A DNA stretch of 64,000 bases from Vulcanimicrobiota bacterium (lineage in GTDB: Bacteria > Vulcanimicrobiota > Xenobia > Xenobiales > JADMJV01): positions 1 through 64,000 of the forward strand of contig JAHBVR010000019.1 in NCBI GenBank assembly GCA_019637395.1, written 5' to 3'. The notes below the pieces were generated by a model. It saw only the letters and a list, made by a program, of their open reading frames with translations. It ran no database searches and had not been told where the DNA came from. Made by a program: the position numbers and the translations under genes. Shown piece by piece: positions 55,610-64,000 of the stretch. Numbering within the stretch: the first letter of the stretch is position 1; each line of letters begins with the position of its first letter.

Positions 55610-57357
55610 CAGAGAGCCGCTCGCCCCGGGCTCAAGCGCAACGGATTGGTCACCACCAGCGGCGGCAGTTCCCCGCGGGCGTTTCCTTCAAAGCCTTCTT
55701 CCTGACCCAATTCACCGCGCGGCACCACCGTCTCGACGCGCACGATGCCCTTCTTGTTAAGGACCACCCGCAGGCGTTCATAGTCGCTGGCCTGGCAGAT
55801 CATTTTGCCTTCATGCCAATGGGTGACGCGGTAGCGGAAGACCATGTTGAGGTGATAAACGCGCGGCGCCTCGGTGGTGAGAATCCCCTTTTCCGAGCTA
55901 AAATAGCTCAACTTCTGGCGCGGGTCGGCCATCTTGGCCAGAAACTGGCTGACGTCGAAGCGCAGCACGTCGTGAATACGCCGGATCTCGGCCTGGCCAA
56001 AGTGATCGCGCAGCGACTCTTCGAGTTCGAAGCGCATGCGTTTGTTGTAGTGGAGCACCGTCTCGAAACGCTCCGGCTCCAACTCGGCGCGGTGGCCCAG
56101 CTGGCGTAGATAGTCGATATCCGGCGGCAGAGAGGCCCGGTGCAAGTAGCGCACCGTCTCCTGAGAGCTACCCAGATAAGCCTTGTGGCTGCGCCCCTCG
56201 GCATCGAAATGAGTGTAGAACATCTGCACGTCGTAGTCGGGCAGCCAGCTCTTGAGCCGGCTGTTGAAATACTCCTTGGTCAGGTCCTTGATGCGGTCCT
56301 TAAAAACATAAGCAATAATGCCCAGCATGGTGATGGCGATAATGCGGAAGCTCCAGTCTTCCTGATTGAGCATCATGCGCGTGGTCTGCACGTTGGTCAA
56401 CACCGCGAAAGCGGCCGCCAGCGCCGCTCCGAAGGCAGCCACGAAGTTGCGGTAGAGATTGTCTTTATTGATGCGTTTGGTCTGGAGAAAAAGCACCTCG
56501 CTGACATATTTCTTGAGCAACCCGAGCCGGTAGTAATAGGTCTCGACGCGCGCTTCCACCCGCTCGGCGGCCGCCTGCACGTGTTCATTGCGGTAGGCCA
56601 GTTCGCCGGTCAACAACGCCTCGACCTGATGCTGCAGATCCTCGACCGTCTCGCCGTAAGGCTCAACCAGGCGGTGCAGGGCGATCAGGGAAGATTCCAG
56701 ACGGTAGGACAGGTATTCGTCCACCAGCAGCAAGGCCCGGCGCACTTCATCACCGACCAGCAGCGGCTCGGTCTTGAGAGGCCACACGTAGCGTTCGCGG
56801 TACTGGCGGATGGCGCTGTGCACGCTCTCCACCCGCCCCATCAGGCGATGATGAAAACGTACCACCAGCTCGGGGTTCTGATGAGTGGTGGCGCGCTTGA
56901 TGACCCGGGCCAGGTCGGAGCGCACCCGTTTGAGCTCGGTGTAGACCAGGCAACCGAATAATTTGGTGTCGTGGACCACCAGTTGGGTCAGCCGGTCGCG
57001 CTGGGCGGTCTCCAGGTGACTTTGAAAATATTGTTCCACCGAAGAAAGCCGCGGAGTGATAAAGATGTTGCCGCGGCCCCGCTTGAGCTCGGGAGTGCGC
57101 ACCCGCAACAGATGGGTCATATCCCCGTAAAAAGCCTCGCGCGGATAGCTCTCGCTGCTGACTCCCACCGCCTTGGGGAAAAAGAGGTATAAATCGACCT
57201 CGTAGTGATTCTTACCGCCATACTGGCTGGGGGTCAGTTCAAAGTCAAACTTACTCTCGAATTGGGTGCGGTCGTGAACGCTGTTCTGTGTGTTGAGCTG
57301 CGACTCGACCACATCCAGGTCATCGTCCAGCTCCATCTCCAGCGCGACATCGTCCAT
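55609..57357 (-). CDS. Unknown membrane protein coupled to the Na/Pi transporter
   Basis: The 582-residue protein has no signal peptide. The first ~300 residues are hydrophilic and helical. Two hydrophobic segments near residue 320-350 (AAFGAALAAAFAVLTN and IIAITMLGIIAYVF) form a membrane hairpin, and a further cytoplasmic region follows, with YHLNMVFRYRVTHW and a basic, Gly-rich C-terminus. I do not recognise a family. Exact start/stop coupling to the transporter suggests it regulates or assembles with it. The divergent gene at 57521 leaves 163 bases for a shared control region. Confidence 0.75.
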   Translation of the reverse strand: MDDVALEMELDDDLDVVESQLNTQNSVHDRTQFESKFDFELTPSQYGGKNHYEVDLYLFFPKAVGVSSESYPREAFYGDMTHLLRVRTPELKRGRGNIFITPRLSSVEQYFQSHLETAQRDRLTQLVVHDTKLFGCLVYTELKRVRSDLARVIKRATTHQNPELVVRFHHRLMGRVESVHSAIRQYRERYVWPLKTEPLLVGDEVRRALLLVDEYLSYRLESSLIALHRLVEPYGETVEDLQHQVEALLTGELAYRNEHVQAAAERVEARVETYYYRLGLLKKYVSEVLFLQTKRINKDNLYRNFVAAFGAALAAAFAVLTNVQTTRMMLNQEDWSFRIIAITMLGIIAYVFKDRIKDLTKEYFNSRLKSWLPDYDVQMFYTHFDAEGRSHKAYLGSSQETVRYLHRASLPPDIDYLRQLGHRAELEPERFETVLHYNKRMRFELEESLRDHFGQAEIRRIHDVLRFDVSQFLAKMADPRQKLSYFSSEKGILTTEAPRVYHLNMVFRYRVTHWHEGKMICQASDYERLRVVLNKKGIVRVETVVPRGELGQEEGFEGNARGELPPLVVTNPLRLSPGRAAL

Positions 57358-57520
57358 TACCCGGCTTCAATTTCGTTCCCCCCGCATGCCAGTCCCGCAA
57401 CCGCGCGTAAAAGTTTCCGGACCGGCAAAGCCGCCGGCCTACAACTTTTGCCTCTGCTGCTGTATCCTGAGAAAGACCGGAACGCCCTGCCCGGGCGTAG
57501 CAAATGAAGGAGACGATTTC

Positions 57521-58057
57521 ATGTCCGAAGTCTGGCATACCGTGCTAACACCCGACGCCCCCTGCTGGGTGGCTTTTGAAGCCGACCATTGTGTATTACT
57601 TCCCGACCCGGGCCACGATCCGGCCCAGAAGGCCAAAAAGCGGCTGCTTCAATCAGCCAGCGAGGGCGAAATCGCCGAACACGCGCTGGGTTATCTCTTC
57701 ATCACGGCCGATGTCTTCACACTGGTCCGTCACAGCGAAGTGGAGAACCATCACCAGGTGCGCGAAGTGGCCTTGCGCAAACGCCAGAACCGCAAGGTCA
57801 GCCACGTCCAGTTGCCCGTGCCGGTAGAACGGCTGAGCGACCTCATTTTGCGCGAGGCCAGCAAGGACAAGGTCGAGGTCATTGCCCTCGAACCGACAGC
57901 GCAAGGAGGCGAAGTGCGCTTCCTCCGGGAGGGGAGCTGGCTTACCGTGATGACGCCTCCCCCCGGCGTGATCCCCAAACTCATCCAGCACTGGCGGCCC
58001 AAGGGGCTGAACCTCACCCAGGGCCCTTGGGGTGAAGGCGCCATTCTCACCGTCTAA
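57521..58057 (+). CDS. Small protein resembling the N-domain of type II/IV secretion ATPases
   Basis: GAAGGAG lies 8 bases before ATG 57521. The 178-residue protein ends SDLILREASKDKVEVIALEP and then GGEVRFLREGSWLTVMTPPP, which mirrors the N2 domain of GspE/PilB-type ATPases (A-x-D-I-H-I-E-P then R-F-R-I-D-G), where the domain precedes the ATPase core. No Walker motifs follow, so it would be a detached domain, perhaps an adaptor or regulator. The N-terminal half (LLQSASEGEIAEHALGYLF) is unassigned. Resemblance is judged by eye and only moderate. Confidence 0.6.
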   Translation: MSEVWHTVLTPDAPCWVAFEADHCVLLPDPGHDPAQKAKKRLLQSASEGEIAEHALGYLFITADVFTLVRHSEVENHHQVREVALRKRQNRKVSHVQLPVPVERLSDLILREASKDKVEVIALEPTAQGGEVRFLREGSWLTVMTPPPGVIPKLIQHWRPKGLNLTQGPWGEGAILTV

Positions 58058-59397
58058 AACAGCTCGCTGGTGTAGTTGATCCACTTGTTCTCCAGCAGTT
58101 CGCCGGGAGCCGCCAGGGAGATTTCCAGGGGAATGGTCTTGCCGAAGAGGTCGATCAGGCGTTGGCGGACTTGCTCCGGTTCCACGGCGCTGGCCTGGTA
58201 GCGGAACTGCAGACTGCGATCGGCTTTCTGATGCAGTTGGAAGCGGCGCAGGGGCAGGTCGGTCAGCATGACGGTGACGTCGATGTTGTTCAGCCAGGAG
58301 CCGTCGGGCCGCAGAAAGCGCACCGGTGTGCGGCCGGCCAGACCGGTCAGGAAGGGCCGGTCCCCCTCCCACTCCAGGGCGGCAAAATCGCCGGTGCGAT
58401 AGCGCAGCAGCGGCTGAAAGGGATTGCGCCCGCCGGTCAGAGTGATTTCACCGCGCACTCCCGGTTCACAGGCGCGACCCTGGTCATCCAGGATCTCGAT
58501 GTAGACGTCGTGGGCCAGCAACTCGTAGCGCCCGTTTCCGCTGTGGGCGGCCAGACAACGGCACTCGGTCATGGAGTAGAGATCGATAACCGGACAGCCG
58601 AAGTGCGCCTGCAACTGGCGCCGTTGTCCTTCCAGCATCGCCATGGAAGTGGAGACCACCGCGGCCGGTCGGATGGCCGGCTCGAGCAGGGCCAGTTCTT
58701 CCAGAGAGAGAGGGTTGCCCGACAGCACCTGGGGAGGAAAGGCCTCCAAATACTGGCGGCGATGCTCGGGTTCGCGCCACTGGGACGGATGCAAATTGAT
58801 TTTGAGGAAAGCGGCTCCGTCCAGCACGCGCGAAATCGACGGGTAAGTCAGCGTCTGCAACTGATAAAAGGCCAGCGCGATACCGACCCGACCGGGCCCG
58901 CCCTGCAGGCGGCCTCCCGCCGACTCGATGGCTTTGCGCAGCAACGGCAGATAGCAGCCGGCCGTGACCGGATGGGAGGGAACCTGCAGAATGTTGCCGC
59001 TGGTGCCCGAAGTGTAGTATTCCACCATCTGCTCGCGGGGAGCTCCGTCCGGAATCAACTCCCGATAGTGATCGCGCAGCCTCTGGCGGGGCAGGCCAGG
59101 CAGTTGTTCGGACCAGCCCGAATGTGGGTAAGCCCGGTAATAGGGCACCTGCTCCAGACAACGGCGCGTGAACTCCTCCACCCAGGCGGGAGGCTTGCGG
59201 AAATGCCAGCGCACCGGAACCTGGCGCAGAGTGGCTTCAAAGTCGAGCACCCACTGCAGACCCTCCTCGTCGAGCATCTCGCCGCAGGCATAATTGTAAG
59301 CGGGGGCGGCCGGATGCTCGGAGAGTTGGCGCAAGAAACTTCGGTCCTGCTCCGTCAGTAGCGGTTCGTCAGCGGATGTCCAGCTCACGATCGGCAT
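58054..59397 (-). CDS. PaaK-like AMP-forming acyl ligase
   Basis: ATG 59397 (MPIVSWTSADEPLLTEQD) is chosen; the frame opens 12 codons earlier. The 447-residue protein carries YYTSGTSGNILQVPSHP, the P-loop of adenylate-forming enzymes, DLYSMTECRCLA for the A5 motif and RYRTGDFAALEW for the A8 region. The overall layout is that of phenylacetate-CoA ligase/CoF-synthetase-like proteins. It activates a carboxylic acid as acyl-AMP; the acceptor is unknown. It overlaps the C39-like gene by 29 bases upstream, suggesting an operon, and overlaps the opposite gene at its stop. Confidence 0.8.
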   Translation of the reverse strand: MPIVSWTSADEPLLTEQDRSFLRQLSEHPAAPAYNYACGEMLDEEGLQWVLDFEATLRQVPVRWHFRKPPAWVEEFTRRCLEQVPYYRAYPHSGWSEQLPGLPRQRLRDHYRELIPDGAPREQMVEYYTSGTSGNILQVPSHPVTAGCYLPLLRKAIESAGGRLQGGPGRVGIALAFYQLQTLTYPSISRVLDGAAFLKINLHPSQWREPEHRRQYLEAFPPQVLSGNPLSLEELALLEPAIRPAAVVSTSMAMLEGQRRQLQAHFGCPVIDLYSMTECRCLAAHSGNGRYELLAHDVYIEILDDQGRACEPGVRGEITLTGGRNPFQPLLRYRTGDFAALEWEGDRPFLTGLAGRTPVRFLRPDGSWLNNIDVTVMLTDLPLRRFQLHQKADRSLQFRYQASAVEPEQVRQRLIDLFGKTIPLEISLAAPGELLENKWINYTSELF

Positions 59398-59953
59398 AGA
59401 AGATGAAGTTGCCCTGGGGATGCTGGAGGGCATTGTTGATGTTGGAACGAGTCGTGGTGCGTAGCGTGCCAGTAGCAGGATCGGCGTAGGTCACTTTGTC
59501 GCCTTCCAGACCGCAAACCAGCACAATGTGTCCCCGCCGGGGATCCACCGAAAACTCCGGGCCGTTGAGAGCCAATACCACCGGTAGCTTCTCGTTGAGG
59601 ATCTTGTGCTCGATCATTTCCCATTTGTCCGGCCCGATTTCTCCCCCGTCCTGCCAATTCAGCCCTGCCGAGGCGCACTCCTCGCGCAGGGCGCTTAGCA
59701 ACTCGTAGCCATACTTCTTGTCGATGTCGTTTTCATCCAGATTTTTGCCGGTAAGGCAATTGATCGCCATGGCCACGGTTGCCTGGCCATCGCTGTAACC
59801 GGTCTGTTGAGCAATCGGGACGACCCCAAGGGGACTGGCGGGCTCAGCTACTTTGAGAGCCGGCAACACCGGTTCGTAAGTCTCCAGACAAAGGGAGTGC
59901 AGTTGATTGAACAGGCCTACGGCCAACAAAAGAGCGGCGAATCGGTTCTTCAT
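59369..59953 (-). CDS. Secreted C39-like peptidase-fold protein, catalytic Cys missing
   Basis: The 194-residue protein starts with a signal peptide (MKNRFAALLLAVGLFNQLHS). The C39-like fold is visible in VPIAQQTGYSDGQATVAMAI, where the Q and following helix match the usual Q-x-x-x-x-C-G-x-A motif but C-G is replaced by D-G. The His/Asp half is present: RRGHIVLVCGLEGDKVTYAD. Without the nucleophile it is probably a pseudopeptidase that binds peptides. It overlaps the PaaK-like ligase gene downstream. Export contrasts with the cytoplasmic ligase, so the pair may just be neighbours. Confidence 0.7.
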   Translation of the reverse strand: MKNRFAALLLAVGLFNQLHSLCLETYEPVLPALKVAEPASPLGVVPIAQQTGYSDGQATVAMAINCLTGKNLDENDIDKKYGYELLSALREECASAGLNWQDGGEIGPDKWEMIEHKILNEKLPVVLALNGPEFSVDPRRGHIVLVCGLEGDKVTYADPATGTLRTTTRSNINNALQHPQGNFIFYADRELDIR

Positions 59954-60008
59954 GAAGCCAGGCTAAATTACTCATGAAAACCATTTGCGCGAGACTTGTT
60001 GCTAAATC

Positions 60009-60731
60009 CTAACCAACCGAGACCGAGGCGGAGGTGAGCTGGACACGGTGGCCCCAGGGGTCGCACACCTCGGCCGTTGCGAACGGTCCGCTCAGGGCGT
60101 AGCCGATCAAGCCGGTCCAGTTACCCGCAGGCGCGGGCCGCACACCCCATTGATTGACGGCGAAGTAATGGTGATAACCGTCGGCCGCGTAAAATTCGGC
60201 CCCGGGGTAGCGGGCGCTGGGCGTCATTCCCAAGCGGGCAAACCATTCTTGGCCATCGTAAGCGCTGAGCGAGCGCAAGTGAATGTGCCCCAAGCGCAGC
60301 CCCAGGGCCGACCAGGGACGAGCCTGGTGGAGAAGCGCGGGCAGATCCAGGCGGCGCGTGCCCATTTCAACCCTGGCTCCGGTATCGGCATAGATCTCCA
60401 ATCCGTTGTTCTCAGGATCGGACAAATAGAGAGCCCGGCTTACTCCGTGATCGGAAGCTCCCTCCAAAGGCACCTGGGAGCGTTGCAACCAGCCTCCCAA
60501 ACGGCCCATATCCGGCACCCAAAAAGCCAGGTGAAAGAGTCCGGGATGGGCCTGCTCAGGCACCCGAGCTTTCGGGTCCGCTTGCAGCTTGAGTAGAGCC
60601 CGCCCCTCCAGGCCCAGCTCCACCCGGGAACCGTCCCGCTTCAACACTTCCAGATCCAAAAGTTGGCAATAAAACCGTTCTTGCAGGACCAGGTCGCGCA
60701 CGCGCAGTTCGGCCCATTCGATGTTCGTCAT
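60009..60731 (-). CDS. VOC-superfamily extradiol dioxygenase-like protein
   Basis: The 240-residue protein contains two VOC modules. The first runs ELRVRDLVLQERFYCQLLDL to LSDPENNGLEIYAD, giving the metal His in GLFHLAFWV and Glu in GLEIYAD. The second starts RLGHIHLRSLSAYDGQEWFA and ends CDPWGHRVQLT, where the final metal Glu appears replaced by H/R context. The pattern is that of catechol 2,3-dioxygenase-like CatE/YfiE proteins. The ligand set (H, H, E) looks nearly complete in the alternating pattern, so activity is possible; substrate unknown. Confidence 0.8.
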   Translation of the reverse strand: MTNIEWAELRVRDLVLQERFYCQLLDLEVLKRDGSRVELGLEGRALLKLQADPKARVPEQAHPGLFHLAFWVPDMGRLGGWLQRSQVPLEGASDHGVSRALYLSDPENNGLEIYADTGARVEMGTRRLDLPALLHQARPWSALGLRLGHIHLRSLSAYDGQEWFARLGMTPSARYPGAEFYAADGYHHYFAVNQWGVRPAPAGNWTGLIGYALSGPFATAEVCDPWGHRVQLTSASVSVG

Positions 60732-60840
60732 AACCTCAGCCTAGCGCCGGCCGGCGAGCCGATCAAAGGCCAGTTTCGAAAGGAATCGTTTCCTGAATAG
60801 AAACGAAGGGGACCGGCTCCGGGGTGAGAAGGGAGAGGGC

Positions 60841-61266
60841 ATGAAAGCCCTTGCCCTCGCCTTGATCCTTGCAGCCCTTCCCGTGGCCGCCGAGCGTCCC
60901 CTCAAATGGTCGGTGTCGGTCGGTAGTTCCGGCGGTTTCACCGGCGGTGGACGCACCAGTATTATTCGCTCCAGTGGGGACATCATCACCGAAAAGTGGG
61001 AGACGGCCACCGCTCCGCACGATTCCCAGGTGACCGGCTACGTCAACCAGGAAGAGCTGGATCTTATCGAGCGCTTGCTGGCCGATCCCAATCTGCATAA
61101 AGCGCAGGCCTCCAAACCGGGCAACATGTCACGCTTTCTTCAGTTCCATTATGGTGAAATCAAGAAAACCTTTACCGTGGAAGTTAGTGAGCCTTTCCCG
61201 GAACCGGTGGAGCGCCTCTCGCGGGAGATCTCGCGGGCACTGAGCGCCGCCAAGCAGGAAGAGTAA
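60841..61266 (+). CDS. Secreted emfourin-like protein
   Basis: The 141-residue protein has a signal peptide (MKALALALILAALPVAA) and GGAGAGG just before the ATG. SVSVGSSGGFTGGGRTSIIR followed by EELDLIERLLADPNLHK resembles emfourin, the proteinaceous inhibitor of protealysin-like M4 metalloproteases (S-G-G-F-A/T-G motif, later acidic helix). An M4 protease gene is not seen in the window. The assignment is tentative. It is 56 bases upstream of the following small gene in the same direction. Confidence 0.5.
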   Translation: MKALALALILAALPVAAERPLKWSVSVGSSGGFTGGGRTSIIRSSGDIITEKWETATAPHDSQVTGYVNQEELDLIERLLADPNLHKAQASKPGNMSRFLQFHYGEIKKTFTVEVSEPFPEPVERLSREISRALSAAKQEE

Positions 61267-61322
61267 ATTCACCATCATAGGGTTTGCGGGGACGAGCGTC
61301 GCCTCTCACGAACGGGAGGGAG

Positions 61323-62005
61323 ATGTTGTTCACCTCTCCCTCCCGAAAGAAGCTCTTGCGAGAGCACTTCCGTACGGAGGCACCGCTACGGCTCACACCG
61401 GAGCAGGCCCGGGGGCTGTCTGAAGACCTGCTGGAACGCCTGAAGGGACGGGAATTTGTCCGGGTCGAGACCCGCGCCGGTTTCGAGCGGGGAGAAAAAG
61501 CCCTGATAACCATCCGGATTGTCGATCCTGAGGCCCCCTACTATGACCACCGGCACGGCGCCGGTTTCACTTGAGTCTCGACCCGGATGGGCGGCTGAAC
61601 CTCGGCTGTTACGAGCATTCCTGCGCTGGTTTCAGACCTTCAGGAAATATTCAACCTCTCTCTGCCTGTCAGGAACGCATGCGACGCCAGATACTTCAGA
61701 GCAGCAAGAACAAGAAGGTTAAGCTCCTCAAGGATCAGGCAGTGCTGGCCCGATTGAGACAAGTGGCCAAAGAAGAGGCATTCGACTTTGCCAGCCAACC
61801 CGCTCACCACTTCCTCAAACTATATATACGCTTGAGTTCGCGAGATTGCGCCGAGTTGCAGATACCCTACAAGAACTTCGAGACCGTTCTACCGCAACTG
61901 CGCGGGGCCGTTCAATCCTTGCGGGCGCTTTATGCCCACGGACTGCGTTTTCGGATCAGCCAGGCCGCAGGCCATGACTGGACCTTGCATCAGGAGCTGC
62001 CTTGA
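61323..62005 (+). pseudogene. Unknown gene upstream of MoxR, one apparent frame break
   Basis: Read as separate genes, 61323-61574 (ATG with GGGAGGGAG directly upstream) encodes 83 residues and 61571-62005 (TTG start overlapping the stop) encodes 144. The join reads naturally as one protein if a single base is added near 61570: RIVDPEAPYYDHRHGAGFT then LSLDPDGRLNLGCYEHSCAG. I therefore mark it as a probably frameshifted single gene, though TTGA coupling of two genes remains possible (an internal ATG is at 61679). No family is recognised. It overlaps the MoxR gene by 4 bases, so it belongs to that operon. Confidence 0.5.
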
Positions 62006-63050
62006 ATATACAAATCGACGCACGCGAATTGGAACAAATACTGGCTCTAACGCCGACCGACCAGAACATTCTTCTGATAGGCCGCCACGGGCTGGGCAAA
62101 TCGCAAATCATCACCCAATTTTACCAGACACGCGGCTTACGAGTCGTACCGTTCTTCCTGGGCCAAATGAGCGACCCGGGTGATCTGCTCGGACTCATGG
62201 ATAAAAACAAAGAATCCGGCCGGTCCGTCTTCCTACCTCCCTATTGGTGGCCTGGCGAGAATGAACCGATTTGCCTGTTTCTAGATGAGCTGAACCGAGG
62301 CCGACCGGAAATCCTCCAGGCCGTGCACGATCTGGCTCTCAACCGCACCCTCGCCGGCCGGCGCCTGCCCGAAGCAAGTGTGGTGATTGCAGCCGTCAAT
62401 CAGGGGATGAATATCAGTTGACCGATCTGGACCCGGCCCTGGTCTCCCGCTTCAACCTCTACGAATTCGCCCCCAGTCTCGAAGATTGGCTCTTGTGGGC
62501 CCACCGCCAGCAGCGCGTGATCGCCTTTATCCAGAAACACCCCGAATATCTGGACAGCCAGATTCCCAAAGCCGAGGAAGCCTGGCGCGCCTCCGGGCTG
62601 ATGAAAACCCCTGACCGGCGGGCCTGGGCCCGAGTATCCGATTTTGTCCTCTCCCACCAAAGCCTGGGCGAACTGGAAATCAAGGCCATCGCCGGCCTCG
62701 TGGGCAGCCCGGCGGCTCTGGCTTTCCGCCAAAGTATCCAACACAAATTACGTATCACAGCTCAGCAGTTGCTGCTGCAGTTCGAGCGCCATCGCGCCCA
62801 GCTCAAAGAGATGAGCCTGCAAGAACTGGTCCTGTTGAATGAGCAAATTTTCTATTGGCTCAATCTACAGAACCTGGAAAACTTTCTAGCCTACCTGAAG
62901 ACACTCAAGCAACTGAAACAACTGGAGGTGCTGGCCCACCTCGCCTCGCAATTGGAGAACCCCAATTTCCAACAGGCTACCGGAATCCTGGCCCTCTCGC
63001 TGGAGATCGTTCAATTCCTGACCACTTATATTCAAGGCATCGAGGTCTAG
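62002..63050 (+). pseudogene. MoxR-type AAA+ ATPase, split by one-base frame break
   Basis: TTG 62002 opens MNIQIDARELEQILALTP. Walker A is LLIGRHGLGKSQII and Walker B is ICLFLDELNRGRPEILQAVH. The first frame ends at 62421 after VVIAAVNQGMNIS. Homologues have N-P/Q-G-D-x-Y-x-V/L-TDLDPA; adding one G to the GGGG at 62403-62406 restores NQGDEYQLTDLDPALVSRFN and the rest of the ATPase (62418-63050, with the sensor/lid helices). The family remodels protein complexes together with VWA proteins such as the next gene. Whether the break is real, programmed or a sequencing error cannot be told here. Confidence 0.8.
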
Positions 63051-64000
63051 TGGACCTCCAACGCTCACGCCTGGCCGCCGTGGTGCAACGCTGGTATCTA
63101 TTGGAACCGCCACTTTTTAGCGCCTGGACAACCCACGATCTGGTGAGTCAGCCACGCATTCGCACCCTTCGGGTGGGAAGCGGCCGAATTGAATATAATC
63201 CAGTTTATCTCCAGGGCCTGAACGATTCTTTGCTGGAAGCAATGATGAGCGCCGAGGCCACCCGGATTTTGCTAAAACATCCCTATCTTCGAAGAAAGCC
63301 CCAACCGGAGCTGGCCTATCTGGCCAGCAATCTCACTCTGAAGGAAGTGCTCAAGACCGACTTACCCTGGCCCACAGCCCGACAGCTCCTTCAGACCCCT
63401 CGCTACGATGGCCAATACTTTGAATTCTACTACCGCCTGCTCTGTCAGCAAGACTGGCCGGTCCTGGTGAGCCTCGAACTGGCCCTGGAAAACAGTCAAG
63501 GTTGGGATAGCGATGCCTTCCTGGTGGAACGAATCAATGAACAGCTCCGGCAGGCCCAGGCAAGCTCGCGTTGGGGAAGCGTGGCGGGACGGTGGCGGGA
63601 ACAGATCCTGGCGACATTACAGCCCGAACTGGACTACCGGGCGGTCTTGGCGCACTTTCGCAGCAGCCTGCTGTCCAGCGCATGCCTCCTGACCAGGATG
63701 AAACCCAGCCGCCGCTACGGTTTTGAGCAACTGGGAAGACGCTACCAGTTTACCACCGACCTGCTCCTGGCCGTGGATGTCAGTGGTTCTATCTCCTCCA
63801 AAGACCTGGCCACCGGCTTCTCGATCATCAATCAATTTTTCCGCTATGGCATCCGGAGCCTGGACGTGCTCTGCTTCGACACGAAAATCAAGACTCCGCC
63901 CACTACCTGGCGACGGGCGCGCAGCCAGATCGAGGTAATCGGGCGGGGCGGCACCAACTTCACTCCGGTGCTGAAGTATATCGACGAGAACAACCGCTAC
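63050..64000 (+). CDS. VWA-like (DUF2201-type) protein, truncated by window end
   Basis: GTG 63050 overlaps the MoxR stop by one base and has GAGG a few bases upstream. The 317 visible codons contain a helical metallopeptidase-like N-terminal region (IEYNPVYLQGLNDSLLEAMM). A VWA-like domain with MIDAS TTDLLLAVDVSGSISSKDL lies near residues 236-254, followed by EVIGRGGTNFTPVLKYI. This is the pattern of DUF2201 proteins that pair with MoxR ATPases. The gene has no stop within the window and continues beyond 64000. Confidence 0.85.
   Translation, partial: MDLQRSRLAAVVQRWYLLEPPLFSAWTTHDLVSQPRIRTLRVGSGRIEYNPVYLQGLNDSLLEAMMSAEATRILLKHPYLRRKPQPELAYLASNLTLKEVLKTDLPWPTARQLLQTPRYDGQYFEFYYRLLCQQDWPVLVSLELALENSQGWDSDAFLVERINEQLRQAQASSRWGSVAGRWREQILATLQPELDYRAVLAHFRSSLLSSACLLTRMKPSRRYGFEQLGRRYQFTTDLLLAVDVSGSISSKDLATGFSIINQFFRYGIRSLDVLCFDTKIKTPPTTWRRARSQIEVIGRGGTNFTPVLKYIDENNRY

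Noticed and set aside
54557-55705. Plus-strand open frame of 382 codons
   Set aside because: Antisense to the Na/Pi transporter; low-complexity His/Gln-rich composition.

Overview
This is a GC-rich bacterial chromosome window, densely coding, with many stop/start overlaps and signs of gene decay in a few places. The gene content (Ser/Thr kinase, caspase-like and CHAT peptidases, CHASE2 adenylate cyclase, VIT/VWA proteins, a beta-propeller protein, class II photolyase, an Rhs-type polymorphic toxin) suggests a large-genome, free-living bacterium with Myxococcota-like or deep-branching (for example Vulcanimicrobiota/Armatimonadota-like) biology. No rRNA or tRNA lies in the window, so the phylum is a guess.

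Layout. 0-4.4 kb: accessory island with the 3' end of an Rhs protein, a low-GC candidate immunity gene and a frameshifted IS3-family element. 4.9-12.0 kb: two von Willebrand/VIT modules. The first is a PqqD-like/Tat-like/VWA fusion coupled to a nucleotidyltransferase. The second is a VIT-VWA protein coupled to a beta-propeller protein, with a 10-bp direct repeat upstream; an ankyrin relic separates the two modules. 12.0-13.9 kb: a cluster of decaying genes (acetyltransferase, aminoacyl-tRNA-synthetase-like protein, nucleotidyltransferase, a short remnant).

13.9-24.6 kb is the most interesting part: a probable uncharacterised lipid or natural-product locus. Two B12-type radical SAM enzymes are translationally coupled to a small bacterial CULT-domain (cereblon-like) protein. 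Facing them are a YHS-domain protein and a third related radical SAM enzyme. Divergent from the third enzyme is a tightly overlapping six-gene operon: fatty-acid desaturase, PAP2 phosphatase, cytochrome P450, GNAT-like protein, a second unrecognised protein and a GH3-family amido synthetase.

24.6-40.2 kb: a Ser-rich protein with a glycine-rich hydrophobic C-terminus, small membrane and secreted proteins, a PlsC-like acyltransferase, NTF2-like protein, PLP aminotransferase, universal stress protein, Lon-N-like protein, quinone oxidoreductase, a pair of amidohydrolases (the second fused to an esterase), an enoyl-CoA hydratase, and a 624-residue unknown protein behind a nested palindrome and ahead of a clear terminator.

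40.2-51.5 kb: a signalling block with a secreted caspase-like protein, a CHASE2 adenylate cyclase, and an apparent operon prs-nadE-CHAT-Ser/Thr kinase. 51.5-64 kb: class II photolyase, secreted NTF2-like protein, FKBP lipoprotein, Na/Pi-type transporter coupled to an unknown membrane protein, a stand-alone secretion-ATPase N-domain-like protein, a PaaK-like AMP ligase, a C39-like protein lacking its catalytic Cys, a VOC dioxygenase, an emfourin-like secreted protein, and the start of a MoxR/VWA operon. That last operon has two apparent single-base frame breaks and runs off the right edge.
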